Origin: Nymphaea colorata
Lineage: Eukaryota; Streptophyta; Magnoliopsida; Nymphaeales; Nymphaeaceae
Reading direction: 5' to 3'
Length of the DNA stretch: 64,000 bases
NCBI RefSeq assembly: GCF_008831285.2
Contig: NC_045138.2
Span: 42,215,115 to 42,279,114, forward strand
Shown: one piece after another, positions 12,700-23,740 of the stretch
Layout of the letters: each line of letters begins with the position of its first letter
How positions within the stretch are numbered: position 1 is the stretch's first letter
Notes under the pieces: generated by a model
Seen by the model: the letters and a program-made list of their open reading frames with translations, nothing else
Database searches by the model: none
What the model was told of the DNA's origin: nothing
Position numbers and translations under genes: made by a program

Positions 12700-13830
12700 G
12701 ACATCATTGCCTTCTTCTGAATATGTTGATAGAACAATGGCAGGAATGAATACCTGACTATTGCTTACAACATCTGTATGAGTGGACTCAGGTCTCTCTT
12801 CAAAGGCAATGCTCCTAACCTGATCACCTCCCCAAACTCAATATCCTCAAAGAAATGAGCATTTTCCTTTCAAAGAAAGACTTCTTGAATGGATTATAAA
12901 ACTTATAACCCCTTAATATTTGTTCATTTTCCCTTTATACATTCAATGCAAACATTAAAGTCTGCAAAATCAAGGGACTTAAGAATTCCTTTTGACATAA
13001 GCCTTTATATTCTCTTTTCAGAAATATGTCCTAAACGCCAATGTCATAACATAGCAGAATTCTCTTTGGCTAATTTCTTTTAGTACCACTAAACGTAACG
13101 TGCAAGGTTTCATTATATGAAGCAACCGTATCAAGCAAATAAAGGTTATCGCTACTAGACAAAGAACCAGTGACAATCAAATTTGAGTACAGAAACAACT
13201 TAAGTTTACTTCCTCCAAATGAACAATAATAATCGAATTTGTCCAATGAGGAAATAAGAAACCAAATTCTGTCTAAGAGACGGTACCACATAAGTTTCTG
13301 TCAAATTCAAATAGCAACCAGTCTTTAACAATAACCGAAAATCTACTATGGCTTCAACATTCGCCTTCTTGCCATCGCCCACATAGATGAATCTTTCAGC
13401 ATCAATTAGCGTTCGACAATTTAGGCAGTCTTGCATAAAGACACTTATGTGAGTAGTAGTACCTGAATCTACCCACCAAGTGTTTCTGGGTACTGAAGTT
13501 AAATTAACCTCAGAACAAACCAAAGTGAGAAGTGTACCATTCCTTTCACGCCATACGTGATATTTAGTACAATCTTCCTTCATATGACCTTCACCTTGGA
13601 AAAGAAGCAGCCTGATAGGCATTCCTTATGCTTCTTTTGTTTCTTAACGGTTGATTGGTCAACTGCAACTTCTTTAACAGTCTTTCTTTTCTTACTTATA
13701 AAAATCGAATCATTCATCTCAGTAATAGTACTCAAATTTGCCAATATCATGGAAGCAGAACTCACTGTACAAAGAACAAACCAAAGCATGCTCACAATCA
13801 ATACATGTACAAAGATGAAATAACAAATAT
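12700..13830 (-). pseudogene. copia A gag end, protease and GAG-pre-integrase, with the integrase core missing
   Basis: About 13622-13206 on the minus strand carries a remnant of the gag zinc knuckle (GHMKEDC) and the protease active site WWVDSGTTTHIS. About 13080-12930 recalls the GAG-pre-integrase histidine/cysteine segment (a LGHISEKRI-like stretch across shifts). The sequence then passes straight to a YNPFKKSFFE block near 12900, which belongs to the C-terminal end of copia integrase. The roughly 200-residue D,D,E catalytic core expected between them is absent. An upstream frame (13801-13580) is lysine-rich and may be the gag C-terminus. Confidence 0.75.
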
Positions 13831-14550
13831 AAATGAATTTAAATACAATGGCCTAAATCCCATCACAAGGTACCGGTGCAACATTAATATCCAATCTTTG
13901 GATTGAAATACTAACTGCAAGTGGTATTCTTGGTCAACAATGAATATAGATAATTAACTCTGTCAAACAACGAGCCTATCTTTGGATTGACTCGCTATTC
14001 ACATGGAAACCTGAAAAATTATCACATATTCATTGCCCTGTATACTTAAACATGACCAAACAACAATCCTCCTTTGGGCTGATCATTGTCCGCATGGATC
14101 AAGTATACTATCATCTAATGTAAGTATACTATCATCTAATGTTTAAAACAAGTAAATTCGTACAACAGAGGTCACTTTAGCGACATAAAATACAAACTTA
14201 CTCATTTGAAACAACAGACATGGCCAAAGATCAAATTCATAATCCAAATATTCATCTAAAGTACACCCATAATTTTAATAACATGCAAAACATGATACAT
14301 GAATTAAAATTTACATACAAAATTTACCATTCATTGAATCCAAAACCAAAAGATTCAATGATGTGACACATACAAAATTGCCTTACATGAATCCAAAACC
14401 TGATGCATAAACCAAATTACCATACACGTATGCCCTACATTAAATCCAAAACCAAAATGATTCAATGAAATGGGCCCAAAAGAGTCCAAAATTTATAAAC
14501 CAGTACCATAATCGTGCTTAAGAGGGTCAAGAACTACTGAATCGGCCTTA
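13830..14550 (-). other. copia A internal region, gag not recognisable
   Basis: This AT-rich stretch occupies the place where gag should lie. Only short frames occur and none keeps a gag signature. Direct repeats of short phrases are seen, such as AGTATACTATCATCTAATGT twice near 14105-14142, and ATGAATCCAAAACC-like phrases around 14330-14460. Confidence 0.5.
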
Positions 14551-14589
14551 AAATAGTCTGTATCGTTCTTAAACCACAACAAAAGCACC

Positions 14590-14960
14590 CACAAAGGCCC
14601 TAAATATGGTTGAACCGGTCTAAAAATTAGACGAACCGTTAAAAATTAGACCGTATCGGTTCCAAAACCCAATGAACCGGTTAAAAAATGGCAAAAATAG
14701 GTTCAAAAACTGAATGAACCGGTCCCAAAATGGTCCGAATCGGGTTTAAAAGGTCTGAACCGGTTCTAAAACTGAATGAATCGCTCCACCAAATATCTGA
14801 ATCGGTCCTCGAAGGTGCGAACCGGTTCGAAAACCAATTGAACCGGTCCAAAAAAGGTCTGAATCAGTTCCATCATGTCCGAACCGATTCAGAATCGATT
14901 GAATCGGTCTGAAACTGAATGAACCGGTTCGATTCTTTACAGAACCGGTTTGACAATAAT
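14590..14960. repeat. degenerate short tandem repeat rich in GAACCGGTT
   Basis: Within copia A, the word GAACCGGT or a variant (GAATCGGT, GAACCGAT) recurs about every 15-40 bp across 370 bp, separated by AAAA/TGAATG spacers. The word is nearly palindromic, so it reads on both strands. It lies between the GC-rich leader and the decayed gag. It looks like a local minisatellite expansion; no protein is implied. Confidence 0.75.
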
Positions 14961-14999
14961 GAACTGATTCTTTAAAATTAAACCGCATGGATACAGCGC

Positions 15000-15700
15000 G
15001 CAGACCGGCGGGCGACGGCAAAATGGTTTTTTTTTTTTTTTTTTAACTGATGGATCCGGATCGGGTCTGTCAAGACCCGACCCGGTCTGACCCGCCCGCT
15101 CGACCGCGTGAGCGGTCGCAGGCGTCGTCTCCACCGCTCGCCTGCCGAACGGCAGGCGTGCGGTGGTGATCCTCCGGCAGGCCACCCAACTGCGTGGGTG
15201 GCCGCCGGCGGGTGCCGCCTCGACGACCGGCCGTCGCCGCTGCGATGGCCGGCCATCGCCCGCCCAAAACCGGTCGATTCCGGCCGGTTTTGGCCCTTGC
15301 CTGATTTTATCCCCTTTTCTGATTTCCGCCCCTATCGACTGGAATGGGCGGCTGAAACGGCAGCGGGCAGGCCGCGAGTGGGCACCGCACGGCTCCATCC
15401 GACGACGGCGAACCCGCTGTGGCCTCCCTTCCCAGTCGTCGCCCATCAACGGAAGGCCAACGCCTTCCATCGTCTCCCCTTTTCCTATGTGTTGTTGAGA
15501 CGGCGACGAATAATCCACCGGCAGGCCACCCAACGGCGTGGGTGGCCGCCGGCGGGTGGCACAAGGATGCTAGGTTCGGCTGTCGCCTAATGGCCGGCCG
15601 ACGCCCTTCCTTACACCTCCGTCGCCCTTCCCTATTCCCCCTTCCTGTGGCTGCAATGGAAGCCTTCCGTTGCTTGCCCAATTTTTTTTTTTTTTTTGAA
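15000..15700. other. GC-rich leader segment of copia A with an internal direct repeat
   Basis: About 700 bp of very GC-rich sequence sits in an AT-rich neighbourhood, just inside the 5' LTR of the minus-strand element. A block near 15172-15212 (GGCAGGCCACCCAAC, then GTGGGTGGCCGCCGGCGGGT) recurs near 15517-15557. Many long open frames exist on both strands, as expected in GC-rich DNA, with no domain in any. Possible origins are a long untranslated leader or captured host sequence; the data do not decide. Confidence 0.55.
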
Positions 15701-15794
15701 AAACTTGCAGCCGAAGAACAAAAAGGGAAACATCCGAACGGGAAGAACGACGCACAAAATCACCCAAAAGATCAACGATTCAACAATGAGCATA

Positions 15795-15807
15795 GGCTCT
15801 GATACCA
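15795..15807 (-). other. primer binding site of copia A (initiator-Met tRNA)
   Basis: On the minus strand TGGTATCAGAGCC follows the 5' LTR after two bases. This matches the 3' end complement of plant initiator methionine tRNA, the usual primer of copia elements, and it fixes the element's orientation. Confidence 0.9.
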
Positions 15808-15809
15808 AT

Positions 15810-16284
15810 TGTTGGGATTTCTTCCCATAACGCATATACAAAACCAAACGTATATACCCTAAAACAGGATCATGCTCATGCTAAATCATTGAAATAAACG
15901 AAACCTTAAACTGAAGCGGAAGCGTACCTGAATCCATCTGATCTGGTGCACGGGAAGATCGTAGCAGTGTCTTCCAGGGTACGTGCGGCGCGCTTGAGGT
16001 CTCTCTCAGATGGGGAAGAGGAAAACCCTAGAAACCAATGTTTCAGGCAACCATTGCACGACCCCAGGGACCACTACCATTTTATAATAAGGACAATTAC
16101 GGATTCCGCCCATCAAAGACTCGGTAATTGCGTATTGGTATCTATACATTTCAAAATTACCCCATATCATCTAAAATGACGTAATATCCCAAAATGCAAT
16201 CACTTAAGCGGATATTTATGTTAAGATAGCCATAATGTCTGAAATTCCTCATAGACATAAGCCGGCCCACCAAATGATCTTACA
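15810..16284 (-). repeat. LTR of copia A (5' LTR in element sense)
   Basis: 475 bp, the second copy of the LTR at 10221-10695, with TG...CA ends. It is followed directly by the TGTCT duplication. Confidence 0.93.
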
Positions 16285-16289
16285 TGTCT
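16285..16289. repeat. target-site duplication, right copy (TGTCT)
   Basis: Exact copy of 10216-10220, immediately after the right LTR end. Confidence 0.9.
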
Positions 16290-16600
16290 TACAGTGGCTG
16301 GCTTAGTTTAGTGAAATTTAACCTTGATACGCTGGCTTCCTACTGAATACAAAGCTTTCGCCTTCCTAATCTAGTGATTACTAGATTGGAGAAATGTTTA
16401 TCTCAATTCTTATGGTCTGAGGAAGCAAGTGGGAAGAAAAAGTAGCACCTTATTAAATGGGGAACTGTATGCAGGCCTAAGAAGAAGGTGGTCTAGGCTC
16501 AAAGCATTTGCAAGAGGTAAATGAAATTTATTTGGCCAGCAGAGTTGTTGGAATGTATAATAGGGACTGCGGGCCTCAAGTCCACGGTGGAGCGACATGT
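16290..16600 (+). pseudogene. L1-type LINE remnant, right part
   Basis: The sequence continues the LINE broken at 10220. Joined across the copia insertion, the reading passes from the KKLSCWKAQ segment into a GWLSLVKFNLDTLASY segment, then RLEKCLSQFLW and, after a stop, HLIKWGTVCRPKKKGGLG. These are the conserved blocks after the catalytic core of plant L1-type reverse transcriptases. The recognisable part fades near 16600. A further trace may extend rightwards, but I could not support it. Confidence 0.75.
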
Positions 16601-18600
16601 TAAATTAGTTTGACTTGGTTTCCCACCACTTAAGTAGTTGCTCTGTTGTCAAGAAAAATACCAAAGCTCGTTGTTTCTTTGTTCTAAATAAAAATTGTCC
16701 AAAATCCAGATTGGGGCAAGCTAGCTTTCTCTTCAGATGGTACTATATTTTACTTTTAAGCAAGCTACCCTTTCTCTTATACTTAGCCTGATTTCGGGCC
16801 ATCCTCTTCCTTCTAGCATAGCTTTAGAACCTATTTTCCATCTTGTGTTGGGGGCAACGATTGGCAGACAAGTATCACGTTGGTTGAGCATAGAAAATTC
16901 TGCAAAATCCTACTCCTGTATAGCTACCTTGCTGCTTACCTTTGTCTCCCTCCTGCCTATATTTCTACTTTATTGACCGTACTGGCTAGACCGCAAGTAG
17001 AATGCATATTTATAGAAAGTAGATACTTCTTAATAATGGCCTCTGAACACTACCCTACTAGGAAACTATGCTGATATATGGTGGTTGATTCTCAATCTGG
17101 CCTTTTGACAGGAACCACCACGGGAAAGTTGTTGAGAATTTTGTATTATGGCAGCATATTTGCTTTAGTGCATATTGCACCTAGAAAAACTTCAATACTA
17201 AGAATGAAGCTTACATGTTCACTCTGTGGCCATCATTTATTTTTCCTTGAATTTTGTGCACCTATGTGGTTCCCTCATTAGTAGGAAAAGTGAGTTCTAA
17301 AATAAATAGAAACAGATGGAAGCAAATAGATCACCACATAAATGGAGGTGTGTCCATTCTAAGATGATGCACCATGAAGAATTTCACCCAGATTTTGGGT
17401 GTTGTAAACAATCTTGTCTGCTACACAGTAAGAAAGAGAATAATATGAATAAGAAAGCTGAGTAGATGTCTACTACACAGTAGATGTCAGCTTGTTTACT
17501 TTCACCTTCAACAAACTTCCCCAAAAAATAAAACTTGCCCCATCATGGTACTAACAGAAGAGACCCCAGCAGGGTTCAGTTTGTGAATTAATATATCATC
17601 CCTCACTAGCTTGACTTTGTGTTGTTTCTTGAAGTTCGTCTCCGATGATTGGAACAACCCTTCCACAAGTAAACCACAAATTGAAGTGAAAAAAACAAAT
17701 AAAATTTCAAAGCATACATAGCCTCCACAGTAATTCTAAAACTTTGTGTATAAAATTTCTTTGCCATAAAGGAGATCCCTGAAAATTACCCCCTTGTGTA
17801 AGATTCCACCATCTTATTCTATGTGTTTTCATAAAGCATCATATAGACTGCGCAAGTAATTGTTTTTGTTCATTAGTTACAACAAAAAGCCACATTTCAG
17901 ATTGAGTAGTGGCACAACTGAGACATTTTATAGCTCTACATCCGTGCATGTTCAAATATGCTTATCATGAACCACAATCTCCATGTTAGAGCTCTTTCTT
18001 CCTAAAATTGCTTGGTTATTCTCTGCTCTATCATTCAATTTGTCTATCATGATCCGTTTCTCATTTGGCAGCTTTTGGGAATCATATATTTTGTAGACAG
18101 CATCTTTCTTTCTGTCCAAAAGTCAATCTTTGTGTTTATATAAAGCATTTCTGATGTATGTACATTTTATAGATAATGGCCACAGACATTTAGTCACGTC
18201 CCCAAGGAATATCTTGATCCAGAACTAGCCCGTCCAAATTCTAATATGGTATGCCGTTGTTGACAAGTAAAGAGGTCTGATTAAGAAGTCATATATGTTG
18301 GTGAACATTTGAAGCCAGGTATAGTTCGTGAAGGTTTATACTACACTTGGTTCTGACCTTGAGTTGTATTAAGATCTCATACCAATAATATACAATGCTT
18401 ATAATATTTTGGTTTGCGATAGCAGGACCTAGGCATTCGCATATGTACATGCTAGTATGCTTCACTACAAATATGGCTATAGGTTTATACATATAGTTTG
18501 TTAGACAGAATTTGATGTATACCTATGTATTTGGCCGCTGAGAACTATTTATTTTTTATCAAATAAATAATTTGGACGATCTAGCTTTATGCACATAGGA
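16600..18600. other. AT-rich spacer, no recognisable gene
   Basis: Only short open frames occur on either strand. The + frames at 16737-17281 are hydrophobic by chance, being T-rich. They might be the extreme 3' end of the LINE, but no conserved block is visible. No LTR or terminal inverted repeat was found. Confidence 0.45.
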
Positions 18601-18629
18601 TCACGTTCAATATAAACATGATTCCATGG

Positions 18630-19230
18630 AAAATTCAGTCTAGATCCAAGAAATTCGAGTTCAAATAAGTTCAGAGCAAGGTGAATTTGAACTCCTGATC
18701 GAATTAGTTTGAACTGTCAGTAAACTGAAATAAACTGGATCTGAAGTCAACGAACTAAGATCCAACTAAAGGAAATACAGTTGAACATGGTAGATCTGTT
18801 TCTAGTTCAAACTGAGTTCTCATCAGTTCAGCATAGTTAATTTTCAGTTTGAGCTGGAGATCTGCATTGGAAGGCAGTTAGAACTAAATTTGAATGTGGA
18901 AAGATTTCAAATGAACTGATCTGAATTTGAATGTGGAAAGAGGTAGTTCTCACAGTAGTGTACTTGATCCTACCTCAGTTTAAGCTGACATGATCTGGTC
19001 GAGACTTGACATAACTCGGTTTTAACTTTTAACTTAGGTAGTCGAGAGAGTGACATGATGAAAACATGCACTAAGCTAGAACTGATGTTGTGATACTTGT
19101 AGTTCTATCTGAGCCGGATTTTGAGTTGATTCCACTGAGGTGAGCTCATTCTAGACTTGTTGAAAGTTCAGGGTGCCAGGCGACCTAAAGTTCGGTGAGC
19201 TGAGTTGTGCTAAGTTGGCTTGAGCTGATG
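18630..19230. repeat. low-complexity segment rich in AACTGA/GTTCA/TGAGCTG words
   Basis: For about 600 bp the words GTTCA, AACTGA, GATCTGAA and TGAGCTGA recur at irregular short intervals. A phrase GAATTTGAATGTGGAAAGA occurs near 18888 and again near 18922. It has the look of an old, diverged minisatellite. No coding potential is visible. Confidence 0.45.
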
Positions 19231-22200
19231 TGAGCTGGCCCTAACTGCTCATAGGGTGCTCGTGGAGATGGGAACCTCCTAATTGGATTTGTTTTGGAGA
19301 ATTCTCTAAGAGTTTTCTAAAGCTCAGGAGAACAAGGGTCAATTGGTCACCTGGTGGGGTCTAATGGTTCTGGATCCCAGTAGGTGTTTGCCGCCCAAGT
19401 GGGGTAGGTTCAACTGGCATTATGTAAAGGGCTACACATTTCCGAACCAGTTTGAAAACAAGCGAACATGTCATCCAAATAGAAATTTGGTGAAATGGAA
19501 AAAATTTGGAACTTCTATAAGGCGCAACTGACTCTCTTCCAGGTAGATAAACTCCCGGCCCACCCGGACATTTGGAAAAAACAAAAAAAGAATGAACTTA
19601 GACCATCGGTTGGGCACTACCTTTGGCCTATCTAAGAGGTATGCACAAGTCTCTGTGTGCTATGTTTCAAGAGCATTGGTTGAACACTACAACAGTAAGC
19701 GGTGCTCTTAATTAACAGTGGTTGGAGAGAAAGACAAGCTGTACAAAAACCAACATAATCCTTAAGAGAAACACAGAAAAGGCATAGTTCTTTTTTGCAA
19801 AAAAAAAAAAAAAGAGAGAACACAATACAGAATTGAAAACAGAACTGGTATTCATGTCCACACAAAAGCTTAGTTCAATTACTCGCTATTTATAACCAAA
19901 GCAGCAGAAAATTAAAAAGAAAAACTGAAAGAAACAAACTGCCCGGCCCATTTGGAAGGCTTGGCTAACCTCACAACCCACTTTGCATATCGACACCTTT
20001 TATGCACGAAATGGGAACTGCTGTGCAGCTGAAGAAAAGGCCCAATACATCGTCGTGGATGGCCTGATGGCCTGTGCGATCCGTCAATACTGTTCCATGT
20101 AAACCCACGGAACAATGCATAACATAACGGTGTATAACATGATTTTCGCATTATGCATTTAGCTAAGGGGCAATTTAAGTTTAAATTTCAAACTTTAAGA
20201 AGCATTCATGTGTAAAAAACTGAAAATTAATGAACTTTTTTGTATATAAATAAAGTAAACTTTGTAGGCTGGTGTTGCTACAACATGCATGGCTTCGGCA
20301 CTGGCATTAACGGAACACATCTGTTACTCCTGTCCTTGTCCAGGTGTTTGCGTCGAATTCGGAAGCATGGAACATGGCCCCCTTCTCTTTCACCGCTTCT
20401 GACTCGAATCAAATGCCCTTTAAACGAATCACATATTTCCATGTTTCAGTAGGAAAAGGAGGGCCTTGAGATAGATAAACCACTACCGTCAAAAATTAAT
20501 TTGACAAACTAAAGCATGCAAGCCAAATATCGAATAACTTGTTACCATATAACCACGTACATAGACCTACAAGTTCTAACAGAGTATCTAAGTATCTAAG
20601 CAACCAACCGCAAGAAATTTCAGAATTTCTTTGAATTGATGAAGGAAAACTTTCAAAATCTTTCTCAAGAGGGAATGACTACTAATTTCTCAAGAGAGTT
20701 TGAGAAACATATTAAGTCATGTTGCTGATTTTCAGGATCTTCAAATGACACCCTCAAATATCCGGCTTTGTAAAAACTTCCCTTTTGAAAACCAGTTTTT
20801 TTTTTTTTAATCACTGGGTCTTGGCCAAACTTAGTTTTCATGTCATCCAGATACCCCGTGAACCTGGTTTTAGCTAGATTGTCAAACAAACGCTTCCTAC
20901 ATGTTTTTTCTGTTTTTACAATAAGCTTTACACGCAAATTGTTTTCGTTTTTTATTTTGTTGAATAAAGTTTATTTTCAATTAAAAAATTTGGAAATACT
21001 ATAAATCTTACAAAAGTGTGCAACATGTCAAACTTAGTATCAACCACAACATTTACTCTCTCTCTCTATAGATGTGTACGCACATGTGGAATTATTCACA
21101 TTATTGCAGGTAACAATGACAAAATATAAGTTTAGAAGCATAGTGCAAAAACTAATGGTTTTGGCACGTTTATGGCATACTCACTAAGCCTCCCATCTGC
21201 CAAAGGGACCCCTAAAGAAGAAAATTAATTTCACCAACAACAGTTTGTCTATTGGGGCGACTTGCAACTCCTAGCAGTTTGCATGAGAAAATTGAGCTTT
21301 TCTGGTGTAGATTTGAGTAAAGATAAAATGTGGTTGGTATTTGAAATTTTCTCAAATACCTCTTGAAATATTAGTTTTTTAATTATTTAACAAAAAGATT
21401 TCATGTTTTAAGATAACCTAAATTTGGAACATTAATTTTTAATTATTTAACAAAAATATGTAAAAAGTATGTAGCTGCATGCTTAAAACGTCTTTCTCAA
21501 GTAAACAAAGCAGTGTTTAAATGACACTCCAAAGCACCGTTTTACGTCCTAAAATTTTTACATATTTTATATGAACCAAGTTATAGTTTATAATAAAAAT
21601 AAAAAAGTATCAATAGATTCAATGCATACTGTTAGTGCATATATATTGAGGAGTCGAGATTTGTTTGAAATGCACGTTCGTTGGCAGAGAGTTACCAATT
21701 ATTTTAATAAATATTCAGTTTAATTGTTAAAAAAAGTTGAACTCTTACCGAACTGATACTGCCGATTAATGACACCGTATCGCTCCAAACCCGAGACTAA
21801 CGGCAGGAGAAAAAAACAAGAGTTTTGTAAGCGGGACCCAGAATCCGAGCAAGTGCGCAACTGTTTCCGAGTGTGACTGGTGGCCCACTTCCCACGAAGT
21901 TCCTCACATAAACCTGCGTTGTGATTGCCAGTAAATAGGGGGGCACCAAGATAAGGGAACGGGAGATTAAAACTTATATAACAGATTCAATCAAGTAACA
22001 ACTAACAAATAAAAAGAAAGTTTCTTTTGCAATTCTTTTCTTATATTTGGAAAAGAATCTGCCAAGGAGGATCTGATGAAAGTTGGCCATGAACAACCCG
22101 TTCTTATCCTGAATATACATAAACAGCTCCTCCATAGACTTCGAATTTGTTTATGATTTATTGTATGGCTTTAAACACATCATGTACACCAAAAGAAAAA

Positions 22201-23740
22201 AGCCATTCTGCTTGATCTCCTTATGCATGAGAGCGCCAACTGTTGCCAACCCATCAATGGAACCTCAATGACCTCATTAGCACAGAAAGGACAACAACAA
22301 GAACACGAGATAACAGTCATTGTCATAATAAAGAAAGCACATCGAATCTGGAAAACCAATTTTCAGCATGTTGTTTAGGTGATGTGTTGATGACTATTTT
22401 TTAAGTAGTCAAGTGAAAGACATAGAAGATTACTCAAACATCCTGAAGTTTGATCCTGACAACTGAAAAGAAGTCCTCAATATTGCATAGGCGCTCCTCC
22501 TTCCTATAATGTCAAGGTTGCTGGAAAAAACTGAGCTTGCTATTTCCAAAACATACTAAAAAGCTTGAATCTTGACATCTTCTATGTTAAAGTTCCAACC
22601 ACTTATTCCATGCTTGTATTCATTCCTCAAAAAGTCAAACCCACTTTTAAAAAGAGAGACCTGTGTAGAGAAGAGGCAATATATCGACATGCACTACCAA
22701 TTACCAAGGAAATGAAACATTTATACATCAACTTAATCTAATACCAAAGAAGCAAATAGAAACAAGGCATGCAACGGTTGATGATAGAACAAGTCATTTC
22801 ACAGAAAAAATTGGTTGAAATATTAAAAAAAGGACATGTATAATTTCTTTATCTGTGAATAGCTATTCAACAGATCAACCTAGTAAAGAAGACCAGCTAC
22901 CACATAAATTGGAGATAGAGTTATACACATTCACACAGAAACCTTAGTAACTTGCTCTGACATGCACTTATGTGACAAGCAATTCACTTAAAATGAATTC
23001 TCCATGTAAATAATCAGCAAGGTGCACCACTAAATTATTAACATGGTTTATCTTAACAATAAATCATAGAGCTGACCATATTCTCAAAGAACTATAACTA
23101 TAATGAGAAATAGATGTCAAGATGCAATAAAGAAGACAATATGAACTGCAAATTAGGAAGAAAGAGGAACTACTTGTAAGAAAGAATTTCTCTCAAACTT
23201 GAAAGCAATTTTGGGAGTACTCATGGGACAAACTTGAGACATCTTACTTGTATGATTAGTGAAAGTAAGAGATGTAATATCATCATCAATAAACGATCAG
23301 AAAAATTGAACCAAAGAAGTAACAAGGTGCAAACTGGCAAGCAAGATAAATATAAGCACCTATGTAGAGACACATGAAACATAGTAAGCAGAAAGGCAAG
23401 ACAATAAAATTTACATGCTTTGGTGTAAAATCACACATAAATCCACGGCAAAAGGGTACTATCAAGGATGTTCAATTCAATAGGCCTTGGTGCTCTTTTT
23501 ACTTTTTTTTTTTAATTTACAATCACCATCATTACAATTAGTTCCACCATTGTCGTCTCCTTGATTGTAGGAGCTATTATGCATGGGGATCATATTTGAT
23601 TTACACAAAATATTTTCAGATTTTTCATTTTTGTTTCTATGTTTATCAACAGTCCCTGCCTTGCTCTAATCGATAAACCTGGTAACATCTCCATGACCTA
23701 TAGTTGCCTTTTCTTTTGCACCATTCATGCTGCTATGGTT
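19230..23740. other. 4.5 kb AT-rich region without recognisable genes
   Basis: Only small frames were found (longest 90 codons, minus strand, 20937-20665). None has a recognisable domain. A short CT-dinucleotide run lies near 21055-21073. No LTR pair, inverted terminal repeat or RNA gene was recognised. Confidence 0.5.

Larger units (their letters stand above)
10221..16284 (-). mobile_element. Ty1/copia retrotransposon A, full length between LTRs, integrase core deleted
   Basis: The element is 6064 bp with two 475-bp LTRs (10221-10695 and 15810-16284) and a perfect 5-bp duplication, TGTCT. In the minus direction it starts with the LTR at 15810-16284 and a primer site for initiator-Met tRNA. 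A long GC-rich leader and a repeat-rich segment follow, then gag/protease, the GAG-pre-integrase segment, RT and RNase H, and a polypurine tract by the LTR at 10221-10695. The LTRs differ at roughly 15 positions by eye (about 97% identical), implying moderate age. Pol is broken by stops and shifts and lacks an integrase core. It sits inside a LINE, whose reading resumes on the other side. Confidence 0.93.

Noticed and set aside
14937-15802. Long overlapping open frames on both strands (up to 198 codons)
   Set aside because: They occur because the segment is very GC-rich and lies in the leader of copia A. No domain, codon pattern or splice structure supports a gene.
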